Assembly: GCA_902492935.1 (NCBI GenBank)
Contig: CABUNJ010000010.1
Coordinates: 11,284-75,283, forward strand
Source: an uncultured Collinsella sp.
GTDB lineage: Bacteria > Actinomycetota > Coriobacteriia > Coriobacteriales > Coriobacteriaceae
DNA: 64,000 bases
Direction of reading: 5' to 3'
Shown here: piece after piece, positions 18,861 to 26,367 of the stretch
Layout: every line of letters starts with the position of its first letter
Position numbering within the stretch: the stretch's first letter is position 1
The notes under the pieces: model-generated
Database searches by the model: none
What the model saw: the letters and a program-made list of their open reading frames with translations, nothing else
What the model was told of the DNA's origin: nothing
Translations under genes and position numbers: made by a program

Positions 18861-18921
18861 GGCTGCGAATCTTAATACTGCCACCACTAACGGCGTGCCA
18901 TCTACCTGCGGCTTTGCGAGG

Positions 18922-18932
18922 GAATATCCTAA
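18922..18932. other. Left attachment core (attL)
   Basis: GAATATCCTAA is repeated exactly at the right border; the flanks continue CTTG here and GTTG there. It overlaps the last codons and stop of the integrase gene. No tRNA gene is involved, so integration was into an intergenic site. Confidence 0.7.
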
Positions 18933-20056
18933 CTTGTCCCAAGCGCGTCGAAGGCGGCGCGGACGACCTGCTCGGCGGTGGGGCGGATGTAGTGCCTACC
19001 CGACACGCCGGGGAGGGCGTGACCCATGAGCATCTCTATGAGGTCCCACGGCAGGCGAAGCTCGACCTCCGCTATCGTACGCCAGGAGGTGCGGAGGTTC
19101 GACCACGGGATGTGCTCGATGCCGCGGGCGGCGCAGAGTTTCCGCCAGCGGTCGTTGCAGATGCTCCGGTTCATGGGCAGCCCGTCGCCCCGGTCGCTCA
19201 GCCACTCGCGGCCCTCGGCGGCGCGCGAGGCCGCTATCTCGACGAGGCGGTCGGCGGCCTGCGGTAGGATCACGACGGTGCGGGCGGACTTGGCGGTCTT
19301 GAGGGCGCCCACCGGCTCGGTGCCGGACTGCTGCATCTGGCGGCAGATGTCGGCGGAGGCGAGGACGGTGCCGGAGCGCTCCCAGCGCATGACCTCGTCG
19401 GTGCGAACGCCTAGCGACTCGCCCGAACGGCAGGAGCCGAAGCACGCGAGGATGAACGCGGGCTCCAGGGGGTTGTCGCGCAGCTCGTCGAGGACGCCCA
19501 GGGCCTCGTCGAGGGTGTAGACGCGCTTTGAGCGCTCGCGGGTCTTGCGGGTGGGCATGGTGTACCTGACGCTGGCGGCGAACGGGTCGAGCGGCAGGCG
19601 GATGAAGGTCGAGACGCAGGCGTAGACCTTGCGCAGGGTGAGCAGGGCGGTATCGGCGGTGGCGGCGGGAAGTGTCAGCAGCCAGTCCTGCAGCTCGACG
19701 GCGCGGAGCTGGTCGACGGGCATTGCGCCCCAGCGGGGTCCGACGTAGTTTCTCCACGAGCGCAGTACGAGGTCGCGGGTGTTGGGGGCGAGCGTTCCCG
19801 CCTCGACCTGTGCGGCCATCTTGGGGACGAGCCACGTCTCGTAGGCCTTGGCTATGGTGGGCACGGGGGCGTCGTCGGCGTGCTCGACGTGGATGCGGTC
19901 GAGTTCCGCGCACGCCTCGCGGTAGGTGCCGTACACGGTCTTGGTCTTGCGCCTGCGGCCCTGCGGCGTGTTCTGCATCCAGCGCAGGACGTACTTTTTG
20001 CCGCGCCTCATCTCGGTCACGGAGCCCCAGACGCGGCGGCGCTGCTTCTTTGTCAT
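18929..20056 (-). CDS. int: Tyrosine-type phage integrase
   Basis: Site-specific recombinase for integration and excision. An N-terminal arm-binding region and a SAM-like core-binding domain (about 65-165) precede the catalytic domain. Visible catalytic residues are Arg210 (GSCRSGES), Lys253 (LKTAKSART), Arg322 (SNLRTSW), His346 (MGHALPG) and nucleophile Tyr356 (GRHYIRP). The usual His of the HxxR box is Ser319, a known kind of variation. 375 aa. The gene reads toward attL and its 3' end overlaps the att core. The Met start lies just downstream of a TATAAT-like stretch read on this strand. Confidence 0.95.
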   Translation of the reverse strand: MTKKQRRRVWGSVTEMRRGKKYVLRWMQNTPQGRRRKTKTVYGTYREACAELDRIHVEHADDAPVPTIAKAYETWLVPKMAAQVEAGTLAPNTRDLVLRSWRNYVGPRWGAMPVDQLRAVELQDWLLTLPAATADTALLTLRKVYACVSTFIRLPLDPFAASVRYTMPTRKTRERSKRVYTLDEALGVLDELRDNPLEPAFILACFGSCRSGESLGVRTDEVMRWERSGTVLASADICRQMQQSGTEPVGALKTAKSARTVVILPQAADRLVEIAASRAAEGREWLSDRGDGLPMNRSICNDRWRKLCAARGIEHIPWSNLRTSWRTIAEVELRLPWDLIEMLMGHALPGVSGRHYIRPTAEQVVRAAFDALGTS

Positions 20057-20155
20057 ATAATCAGATCCGTTCAGATCGCGGGCTTATTCTCCGTTTCGCC
20101 CGGTTCTGACTCCGGCCCCGTCTCACGTTCCAAAGTGCAGGGGCCGTCTCCTTAG

Positions 20156-20195
20156 TCTCGGGGCCGCGGCATCAGCGTGCGGTCCCGAGATTTTT
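20156..20195 (+). terminator. Plus-strand intrinsic terminator antisense to the int leader
   Basis: A 12-pair stem TCTCGGGGCCGC/GCGGTCCCGAGA (one G-U) is followed by TTTTT on the plus strand. It may shield the lysogeny region from host read-through, or form in the minus-strand leader of int. Confidence 0.7.
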
Positions 20196-20204
20196 CGCTT
20201 TCAT
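20172..20204 (-). CDS. Possible 10-aa leader peptide upstream of int
   Basis: Reading toward int, GGAGGT is followed after seven bases by an ATG opening a 10-codon frame (MKAKNLGTAR, stop). It overlaps the hairpin at 20156-20190, with a second G/C-rich hairpin further on, before the integrase start. This could be an attenuation or coupling leader. Evidence is only the ribosome site and the structure. The rest of the ~390-base gap between int and the next gene holds hairpins but no convincing gene. Confidence 0.35.
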   Translation of the reverse strand: MKAKNLGTAR

Positions 20205-20345
20205 GGGCATCACCTCCCTAGATGTAGACGCATGGGGTCTCACCCTTGCCGGCCCCCAATCTCCACAACGTGTTCGGTTTACATTTCGCTGCGATGGGGC
20301 GATAATCGGGATAGCTCATCCACCGTGTGTGTGAAGGAGTCCTCT

Positions 20346-20377
20346 GGAGGCGCCCAAACAGCGCCTCCTGCTTTTTT
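20346..20377 (+). terminator. Plus-strand intrinsic terminator
   Basis: A perfect 8-bp stem GGAGGCGC/GCGCCTCC with a 7-base loop runs into TTTTTT. A weaker similar hairpin with TTTTT follows near 20417-20446. No plus-strand gene lies just upstream, so a small RNA or insulation from host read-through are the options. Confidence 0.65.
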
Positions 20378-20443
20378 GAGTTAGCCTCTTGCTTACAGCT
20401 CGGGGCGTGGCTTGCCTCGGGGCCGAAACCCGGGGCTTTTTCT

Positions 20444-21733
20444 TTAGGCGAGCGGGTGGAAAATGCCCCTCTCGCGCAACTTCTCGCTCGTCCGGTACTG
20501 TTCGGCGTCGGGCACGCTGTGGAACTCGACGGTCTTGTCGTAGTTCGCCTTGACGACCTCCTCGATCTCATCGAGCGACACGCGGAAGAACTCCCTGCGC
20601 TGGTTGACTATGTTCACCTTCCTGTCCTCGAAGGCCCGGTGCAGCGCCGCCTCGAGCTTCGGGGCGTCATCGCAGAAGATGAGCGCGTGCACGTCGAAAT
20701 TGAACGGGACGGATGCGTCCCCGAGCTCGCGGATGCGGTCCATCGGCTCAAGGCGCCTCGTCATCCCGATCTTGTAGACGCCCTCACCGAATGAGCCGAT
20801 GTTGGAGATCACGTATACGAAGCCTGCCTTCTGGTTCGCCTCTCGGTAATCGACATCCGACACCGCCCTGTCCACGTCGTCGAGCTTTGCCTTGAGCTCC
20901 GCGGCCTTCTCCTCGAGATCGGCGCGCTCGTCGTCGCCGGCATCCTTCAGGCGTGCCGAGATGTCCTTGTACGCCTTGAGGTACTGGGAGCGCTCCTTCT
21001 CGAGCTTCTTGCGCTCGGCCGCTATCTCGCGCTCGAGCTTTCGGGCCTCGCGCTCCTGTTCGCGGGCCTCGCGCAGCGCCTCCTTCTCCTCCTCTTTCTC
21101 CTGTGCGAACTCGAAGGCCAGCTGGACCTCCTCCTGCTTGAGGAGGACGTATGCGGCGGGGATGGATATGCCGAGGGTCTTGCCGTTGCGGTTGATGGCT
21201 GCGGCCGACTTCTCGATTCTTTCGAGCGAGCGCTCGACGTTGGTCGCCTTGACTTTGCGCACGATTTCGTCGCACTCGCCGTTGTACGCCATCATGAGCA
21301 GCTTCGAGATTTCGCGGACCATCGCCTTGCCCTTCGAGGCGCTGCCGTTGACCGTCCAGGACGTCTTGTCCGCGGCCTTGCTGAAGCTCTTGACGGCCTC
21401 CTTCTGTTTCCTGCGGCATCGGTCGAGGGCGTCCTTGTAGTGAGTCGAGTCGGCGAAGTCGAAGCGCGGGCGGTACAAGCCGAACTCCTCGACCAGTAGC
21501 TCGTCATCGAGGACGCGCGACTTGGACTCCTTTGCCTTGACGATGGCATCCAGTTTGAAGTTCTGCTTCTCCAGCTTCTCGAGCGAGGCCTTCTCCTCCT
21601 CGATTTTCTTCCTGAGGTCCTCGGCCTCGCGCCTGAGCCTGTCCGCGTCCGCCATCTCCGGCGTGAGCATGGACTCGAGCTCCTCTACCCGCTGCTTGTA
21701 CTCGGTCGCCTTGAACATGTCCCTGAAAGCCAT
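20444..21733 (-). CDS. DUF4041 protein with C-terminal GIY-YIG-type domain
   Basis: Residues 10-65 and 205-300 are coiled coil and flank a DUF4041-like region (about 75-200). The C terminus is a GIY-YIG-superfamily domain of the T5orf172/MUG113 kind: GFVYVIS (304-310), YKIGMTRR (320-327), Glu361 and NQRREFF (377-383). Such proteins are common in prophages next to the repressor and are suspected of acting in superinfection exclusion or defence; that role is inference. 429 aa. It is downstream of the repressor on the same strand, so it is probably expressed in the lysogen. Confidence 0.85.
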   Translation of the reverse strand: MAFRDMFKATEYKQRVEELESMLTPEMADADRLRREAEDLRKKIEEEKASLEKLEKQNFKLDAIVKAKESKSRVLDDELLVEEFGLYRPRFDFADSTHYKDALDRCRRKQKEAVKSFSKAADKTSWTVNGSASKGKAMVREISKLLMMAYNGECDEIVRKVKATNVERSLERIEKSAAAINRNGKTLGISIPAAYVLLKQEEVQLAFEFAQEKEEEKEALREAREQEREARKLEREIAAERKKLEKERSQYLKAYKDISARLKDAGDDERADLEEKAAELKAKLDDVDRAVSDVDYREANQKAGFVYVISNIGSFGEGVYKIGMTRRLEPMDRIRELGDASVPFNFDVHALIFCDDAPKLEAALHRAFEDRKVNIVNQRREFFRVSLDEIEEVVKANYDKTVEFHSVPDAEQYRTSEKLRERGIFHPLA

Positions 21734-21751
21734 CGGTTCGCCTTTCTGTCT

Positions 21752-22384
21752 CTAATACCTCTTGACCTCGCTGGCCTGGTGCCACTTGACGACGCCGCGG
21801 AAGTTCACGCTGGCGTTCTCCGGATCGTCGAAAACTATGTCGGTGTAGCCGTCCTCGTAGCTGTCCGGCGACAGCACGAGGGTCGACGCCCCGCGGTAGT
21901 AGCTTCTAAGGATCATCTCGCCGTTGTACTCGGCCGCCACGGCGTCGCCGTTTCGCGGCTCGCACCTGGGGGAGAGCAGTGCGTTCTCGCCGTCGGCAAA
22001 CCTGCGGTTCATGCATGAGCCGCGCACGCGCATGAGGTAGGCGTCCGGGTCGTTGACGCGCTCGAGGACTGAGATCGGCACGTCAGCGACCTCGTCGGGA
22101 CCGAATTCATCGGTGAACTCGCCTGCGTGCCCGGCGACGAGCACGGGCAGAGTCACGTACTGGGCGCCGTTGGGGCGCACGGGCTCCGGGGTCTCACCCA
22201 TGAGGTCGGCCACCGTCGTGCCGAAAAGCTCGGCGAGTTGCTCAAGGTTCGCTTTTCTCGGCATCGACTTCTCGGATTCCCACTGGCCGATGGCAACTCG
22301 CGATACATCGAGTCTGTCGGCTATTTCCTGCTGGGTCATTCCAGCTCTACTCCTGAGCCGGCGAAGGTTTTTACCGATTTCCAT
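21752..22384 (-). CDS. CI-type repressor: XRE helix-turn-helix plus degenerate S24 domain
   Basis: The N-terminal HTH (1-60, MTQQEIADRLDVSRVAIGQWE) binds operators; the C-terminal half has the LexA/CI S24 fold. An Ala84-Gly85 cleavage-like site is present. The catalytic motif, normally G-D-S-M, reads G122-S-C-M125, putting Cys124 at the Ser position, and the Lys expected in the strand after NGE is Arg160. Both members of the Ser-Lys dyad are thus substituted, and RecA-stimulated self-cleavage is doubtful. 210 aa. Divergent from the Cro-like gene across the operator region. Confidence 0.93.
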   Translation of the reverse strand: MEIGKNLRRLRSRAGMTQQEIADRLDVSRVAIGQWESEKSMPRKANLEQLAELFGTTVADLMGETPEPVRPNGAQYVTLPVLVAGHAGEFTDEFGPDEVADVPISVLERVNDPDAYLMRVRGSCMNRRFADGENALLSPRCEPRNGDAVAAEYNGEMILRSYYRGASTLVLSPDSYEDGYTDIVFDDPENASVNFRGVVKWHQASEVKRY

Positions 22385-22418
22385 GGGCCTCTCCTTGCCT
22401 ATGTATAACTTTACTTAT

Positions 22419-22457
22419 CATTTTAGAAAAGAAAACTTTTCATTCTAGAAAAGTTTT
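22419..22457. promoter_or_regulatory. Operator region between repressor and Cro-like gene
   Basis: A perfect 10-bp inverted repeat AAAACTTTTC/GAAAAGTTTT with a 6-base centre occupies 22432-22457. Its core CATTCTAGAAAAG (22441-22453) is repeated as CATTTTAGAAAAG at 22419-22431, 22 bp upstream. The stretch is sharply AT-rich in a GC-rich genome and lies between divergent regulators, as expected for repressor/Cro operators. Confidence 0.75.
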
Positions 22458-22514
22458 TATTTACACGATGCAAAGAAAGACTTACTATTAGTTCAGCAAG
22501 AGAGAGGAGGCCAC

Positions 22515-22712
22515 TTGAATACCCTGCGAGATGTTCGCGAGAGCAAAGGGGTTAAGAAAGTCGCAGTTCAGCGGATGTTGGGGGTTAGCCAACCGACCTA
22601 TGACCGTTACGAGCTTTATCCCGGAGAGATGCGAGCCAAGGACCTCGAAAGGGTCTTGACGTTCCTCGGCATCACTCGCGACGATATTTTTTTGGCAACA
22701 GAGGAAAGTTAA
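22515..22712 (+). CDS. Cro-like XRE-family regulator
   Basis: A 65-aa protein that is almost entirely one helix-turn-helix domain (VQRMLGVSQPTYDRYE). It starts at TTG four bases after GAGAGGAGG. It is the first gene rightward of the operator, so it most likely acts as the lytic switch regulator opposing the CI-type repressor. The codons are less GC-rich than the following genes. Confidence 0.8.
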   Translation: MNTLRDVRESKGVKKVAVQRMLGVSQPTYDRYELYPGEMRAKDLERVLTFLGITRDDIFLATEES

Positions 22713-22741
22713 AGTTTGCATCCAACGAAACGGAGAGAACC

Positions 22742-22852
22742 ATGAACGAGAACTACATCGACATCGAGCTGGGCGGCTGGAACATCCCCGAGGCCATCAC
22801 GGTCGAGGCCGAGCCCGTCGATGCCCGCGACTTTTCCGACTTCGAGCTCTAG
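22742..22852 (+). CDS. Small acidic phage protein (36 aa)
   Basis: MNENYIDIELGGWNIPEAIT opens a strongly acidic 36-aa peptide. A GGAGAG site precedes the ATG, and the gene fits between the Cro-like and SPFH genes with a GGGAGG site for the next gene at its end. No family recognised. Confidence 0.6.
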   Translation: MNENYIDIELGGWNIPEAITVEAEPVDARDFSDFEL

Positions 22853-22862
22853 GGAGGGCGAC

Positions 22863-23834
22863 ATGATTCAACTGATTATCGGAGCGGGTCTGGGACTCGG
22901 CGGCGTGGCCGCCGCCGTCGCCATCAAGCGGTATAACGGGGCCGAGCGCGAGAGGGCCGCCGGGCCCGCGGACCATTGGGGCAACAAGTACGAGGCCCGT
23001 ATCGTCTCGCCCGCGTGCGCCCTGCCCCTCGTCCTGGTAGGCGCCGTCATCGCAGCCTCCGCCTGCCTCTACACGCAGGACACCGGCGAGGTCTGCGTCA
23101 TCCGCAACCTCGGCGGCTCGCTCGCCGGCTCGACCTCCGAGGCCGGTTTCCACGCCAAGGCCCCCTGGCAGGACGTCGTGACCTACGACGTCCGCAACAA
23201 CCTCATCAACTTCTACGGGGACACCGACTACAAGGTGGACGGCGGCTCCTACGAGGGCAAGCAGGTCTCCATCAACGACAAGTCGGGCGCCAGCGCCAAC
23301 ATCGACATCCAGGTCAACTACTCGCTCAACCCCGACGCCGCGCTCAGCCTCTACAGCGAGTACGGCACGCAGGAGAGCTTCGTGGAGAAGTACATCTCCA
23401 ACGACGTCCGCGCCGTCACCCGCGAGGTCTCGGGCGGCTTCGACACGGTGACGATGCTCACCGACCGCTCCCAGTTCACCAAGGCCGTCCAGAAGGCCCT
23501 CACCGAGAAGTGGAAGGGCATAGGCCTCACGGTGGAGCAGGTGAGCGTGCAGGACGTCCGCTACCCGAAGAACATCACCAAGAGCTACAGCGAGGCTCAG
23601 GCCGCCGAGGTCGCGAAGCAGAAGGCCCAGAACGAGCAGGAGACGGCCAAGGTCGAGGCTGAAACAAAGAAGATCGAGGCGCAGGGCGAGGCGGACGCAA
23701 ACGCCGTCCTCGCGAACTCGCTCAACGACCAGGTCCTCCAGCAGCACTACATCGACGCGCTCAAGAGCATCGGAAAGGACGGCAACCTCGTCGTCGTGCC
23801 CGAGGGCTCCCAGCCGATCGTGGGCACGAAGTAG
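22863..23834 (+). CDS. Phage-encoded SPFH/band-7 (prohibitin-like) membrane protein
   Basis: The start is the ATG after GGGAGG. Two hydrophobic segments (about 1-20 and 48-70) precede an SPFH domain (about 75-250) containing TGEVCVIRNLGG and VQDVRYPKNI, then an Ala/Glu/Gln/Lys coiled coil (about 235-290). This is the prohibitin/HflK-like layout. 323 aa. Cellular SPFH proteins scaffold membrane microdomains and control FtsH; phage versions are uncharacterised and could protect a phage regulator from proteolysis or mediate exclusion. It is an early gene next to the switch. Confidence 0.88.
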   Translation: MIQLIIGAGLGLGGVAAAVAIKRYNGAERERAAGPADHWGNKYEARIVSPACALPLVLVGAVIAASACLYTQDTGEVCVIRNLGGSLAGSTSEAGFHAKAPWQDVVTYDVRNNLINFYGDTDYKVDGGSYEGKQVSINDKSGASANIDIQVNYSLNPDAALSLYSEYGTQESFVEKYISNDVRAVTREVSGGFDTVTMLTDRSQFTKAVQKALTEKWKGIGLTVEQVSVQDVRYPKNITKSYSEAQAAEVAKQKAQNEQETAKVEAETKKIEAQGEADANAVLANSLNDQVLQQHYIDALKSIGKDGNLVVVPEGSQPIVGTK

Positions 23835-23845
23835 GGGCGGTGGAG

Positions 23846-24058
23846 ATGTTGAACCTTATCCATGCGGCCGTCCGGGTCTTCCTCGACGTTCTCGCGGTCG
23901 CGTTCGTACTAGAGCACACCCGCGAGCTTCATGAGAAACATCGCGAGATCAACGACGCGCCCAAGCAGGTCGCAGGCGTCGTTGATGAACCCGGCGAGGA
24001 CGATCGCGGCGCTGATGCGAGGGTGCCGCTCGACCCAGTCGACGAGCCGCACGAGTAG
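23846..24058 (+). CDS. Doubtful small ORF (70 aa) after the SPFH gene
   Basis: An ATG-started frame with a hydrophobic N-terminal segment (LDVLAVAFVL) and an acidic tail follows the SPFH gene by 11 bases; its ribosome site is too close to the ATG. The opposite strand (23909-24148) also encodes a plausible membrane peptide with good codon use but no ribosome site. I cannot decide which, if either, is real. The ~280 bases after it carry G/C-rich inverted repeats but no clear gene. Confidence 0.3.
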   Translation: MLNLIHAAVRVFLDVLAVAFVLEHTRELHEKHREINDAPKQVAGVVDEPGEDDRGADARVPLDPVDEPHE

Positions 24059-24278
24059 GGGGCCCGCTGGTCGGACGTGCTTCGGGCGATATGTCTGCTG
24101 TCTACGAATCATGGCCCGAAGCCTAACGCGTGTGTAACGCGTCAACACGGGTATTGCCGCTCAGGCAACTCGCGGGCCCCATCCCCGGGGCGGCACCGTT
24201 GCCCCGCGGCTCTCCAATAACCATCCGCGGGGACGTTCCCTACCGGTGCCGTGCCGGGGGCGAGGCCCCGAAACCGAC

Positions 24279-24316
24279 AAAAAAGAGCCGCCCAGTGTGG
24301 AAAGCGGGGACGGCTC
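24279..24316 (-). terminator. Minus-strand terminator-like hairpin
   Basis: A 9-bp stem (GAGCCGCCC pairing across one bulge) is followed on the minus strand by six T. No minus-strand gene lies upstream of it, so it may end an antisense transcript or be a leader structure for the next plus-strand gene, whose ribosome site lies just beyond. Confidence 0.45.
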
Positions 24317-24338
24317 CAGACCTGAAAGGAGGTCACTC

Positions 24339-24587
24339 ATGGATTCTAGCAGAGCCAAAACGTTCCAGCAGATGGCCGACGAGCTTGGCATCAGGCACAA
24401 GCTGATGTACACGCTGCGCGAGGCGTCGAGGGTGACGGGGGTGCCCTACGACACGCTGCGCATCGAGTGCAAGGCGGGCCGCCTGCGCTCGCAGCTGCCC
24501 GAGGGGCGCAAGGTGGGGCGCATGGTGCGCCCGGAATGGGTGGAGCAGTGGATCGAGGAGGGAACGCATGGCATCGAGGCTGCTTAG
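24339..24587 (+). CDS. Excisionase-like helix-turn-helix DNA-binding protein
   Basis: The ATG lies five bases after a perfect AAAGGAGGT. The 82-aa product holds a MerR/excisionase-type winged helix (TLREASRVTGVPYDTLRIEC, then a KVGRMVRPEWVEQWI wing). It could be the Xis partner of the integrase or an early regulator. The integrase is 4 kb away on the other strand, so the excisionase role is inference. Confidence 0.75.
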   Translation: MDSSRAKTFQQMADELGIRHKLMYTLREASRVTGVPYDTLRIECKAGRLRSQLPEGRKVGRMVRPEWVEQWIEEGTHGIEAA

Positions 24588-24708
24588 GTGCGCTGCGTAC
24601 ATCGCGCTCCTGTTCGCGGTGTACGCGCTCATGCCCTACGTCCTGCGGGCGATGCTGCTCGCGGCGGACGGCATCAGCGTTGTGCTCGGGATGGGGTCGG
24701 TACTGTGA
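24568..24708 (+). CDS. Small membrane protein (46 aa)
   Basis: A GAGGAGGG site precedes the ATG, which overlaps the end of the HTH gene. The product MASRLLRCAAYIALLFAVYA continues as nearly one long hydrophobic segment, so it is a small membrane protein of unknown function. Its TGA overlaps the GTG start of the RusA gene. Confidence 0.6.
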   Translation: MASRLLRCAAYIALLFAVYALMPYVLRAMLLAADGISVVLGMGSVL

Positions 24709-25163
24709 CCGGCAGGCGATTCGCGTTCACCGTCCCGTTTGTGGCGGGTAAGCAACGCCACAGGCTCGACCGCAGGCACGCACGGATGTACACGCCCGAC
24801 GAGACCATCCGCAACGAGGCCGCCATCCGCGAAGCGGCGCTCGGTGCCATGCGGGAGGCGTACCCGAATCTCGAGGGGCCGCTGTTCCCGTTCAGGGTGC
24901 CCGCCGCGGTGCGCATCGACGTGTACGATTCGCTGCCCAAATCGAGGCCGAAGCGCACCGTGTCGGAGCCGAACACGTTCAAGCCGGACGCGGACAACAT
25001 CGCAAAGCTGGTGATGGACGGGATGAACGGGGCGGTCTGGGGCGACGACAGCCAGGTGGCCGAGGTCCACGTGGTCAAGTGGCCCCGTCGGCGCGGAATC
25101 GAACCGCACATGGACATACAGGTATATCGCGGCTGGGCAGACCCAGCCGAAGAGAAAAAGTAG
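24705..25163 (+). CDS. rusA: RusA-family Holliday junction resolvase
   Basis: RusA cleaves four-way DNA junctions made during phage recombination and replication. The GTG start overlaps the previous stop (GTGA). The family core FKPDADNIAKLVMDGMNG is followed by VWGDDSQV, giving the conserved metal-binding Asp residues. 152 aa. It precedes the Bet annealase gene, which fits a recombination module. Confidence 0.92.
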   Translation: MTGRRFAFTVPFVAGKQRHRLDRRHARMYTPDETIRNEAAIREAALGAMREAYPNLEGPLFPFRVPAAVRIDVYDSLPKSRPKRTVSEPNTFKPDADNIAKLVMDGMNGAVWGDDSQVAEVHVVKWPRRRGIEPHMDIQVYRGWADPAEEKK

Positions 25164-25178
25164 AAACGGAGACATGAA

Positions 25179-25475
25179 ATGAAGCGAAAGGCATTCAAGG
25201 AGCTCATGAGGCAGGCCGTGGGCAACGTCCTCATCAACACGGAGCTCAACGCCGAGACGCTTGAGCGCGACGTAGACCCGGCGGTGCTCCGCGGCGTCGC
25301 CTACGGCATGGCAGTCGCGCCCGTGCTGATGGACGAGGAGCCCATCGAGTTAAGCTGCGACTTCTTGGCCGTCATCATCGCGTACGGCAAGAAGTGCGAG
25401 GACACCTACGCCGAGAATGGCGCCGTCGCCACTATCTCCAAGCTCTACGGATGCGAGGTGAGCGTCGATGAGTAA
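25179..25475 (+). CDS. Small phage protein of unknown function (98 aa)
   Basis: Begins MKRKAFKELMRQAV after a GGAGA site. It is a soluble, helical, mildly acidic protein with no motif I recognise. It overlaps the bet gene by eight bases and lies between rusA and bet, so it belongs to the recombination operon. Confidence 0.75.
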   Translation: MKRKAFKELMRQAVGNVLINTELNAETLERDVDPAVLRGVAYGMAVAPVLMDEEPIELSCDFLAVIIAYGKKCEDTYAENGAVATISKLYGCEVSVDE

Positions 25476-26367
25476 CGAAATCATCGAGTTCAAGGACGAT
25501 GCGGGCATGCCCGTCAAGTTCACCTCGCAGGACATCCGCGAGCGGCTGTGCCCCAACGCGACCGAAAGCGAGCTGGCGCTGTGCGTGGAGCTTTGCAACC
25601 GCCAGCATCTCAACCCGTTCACGCAGGATGTCTACCTCGTCAAGTACGGCAATGCCCCGGCGAGCATCATCACGAACTACCAGGTGTTCAACCGCCGCGC
25701 GAACAAGCAGCCGAACTACGGCGGCATCGACAGCGGCGTCGTGGTGCTCCGCGACGGCGAGGTCGTCAAGAAGAAGGGCTCGGCCGTCTACAAGATAATC
25801 GGCGAGCAGCTCATCGGCGGATGGGCCGAGGTCAAGTTCACGGACGGCAAGATACCGGCCTACGCCGAGCTGGCGCTCACCGACTACAGCACCGGCAAGA
25901 GCAACTGGGCGAAGATGCCCGGCGTCATGATCGACAAGTGTGCCAAGGCCGCTGCGTGGCGCCTCGCCTACCCGGGCGAGTTCCGCGGGATGTACACGGG
26001 CGAGGAGATGGACCAGAAGGTCGAGCGCGACATGCGCGCAGATTCTCAGACCATCGAGGCCGAGAGCGTCGAGCCCGTGGTCGACCTGCAGCCCGTGCGC
26101 GACCTGTTCAAGCCTTTCATGGCGGCGACCGGGCTCGACAGCGCCGGTGCCATGGCCGCCATTTGTGCCGCCGTGGGCTGCACGTCGGGCTCCATGCACG
26201 ACATGACGCTCATGCAGGCGCGCCGCGCGGCCTCGTGGATGGAGGAGGAGATCGCGGCCCGCAAGGCGCAACCCGAGCCCGCCGCCCCCGAGCCGGAGCC
26301 CGCGCCCGTCTATGAGCCCGCGCCCGCCGAGTATGCGACCGACGACGACCTGCTGGGAGGCTTCTAA
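25468..26367 (+). CDS. bet: Bet/RecT-type single-strand annealing protein
   Basis: Phage recombinase that anneals complementary single strands. LNPFTQDVYLVKYG (49-62), followed by ITNYQVFNRRAN, and KAAAWRLAYPGEFRGMYTGEE are hallmarks of the Bet/RecT family. A Glu/Pro/Ala-rich tail of about 40 residues ends the 299-aa protein. It overlaps its neighbours by 8 and 1 bases. I see no dedicated exonuclease gene (Exo/RecE type) beside it. Confidence 0.92.
   Translation: MSNEIIEFKDDAGMPVKFTSQDIRERLCPNATESELALCVELCNRQHLNPFTQDVYLVKYGNAPASIITNYQVFNRRANKQPNYGGIDSGVVVLRDGEVVKKKGSAVYKIIGEQLIGGWAEVKFTDGKIPAYAELALTDYSTGKSNWAKMPGVMIDKCAKAAAWRLAYPGEFRGMYTGEEMDQKVERDMRADSQTIEAESVEPVVDLQPVRDLFKPFMAATGLDSAGAMAAICAAVGCTSGSMHDMTLMQARRAASWMEEEIAARKAQPEPAAPEPEPAPVYEPAPAEYATDDDLLGGF

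Noticed and set aside
18847..18928. Host gene interrupted by the prophage
   Set aside because: Both flanks of the att core are intergenic; no reading frame is continued across the borders.
23909..24148. Minus-strand membrane peptide gene opposite the doubtful 70-aa ORF
   Set aside because: Codon use is plausible but there is no ribosome site, and all neighbours run the other way; mentioned only as an alternative.
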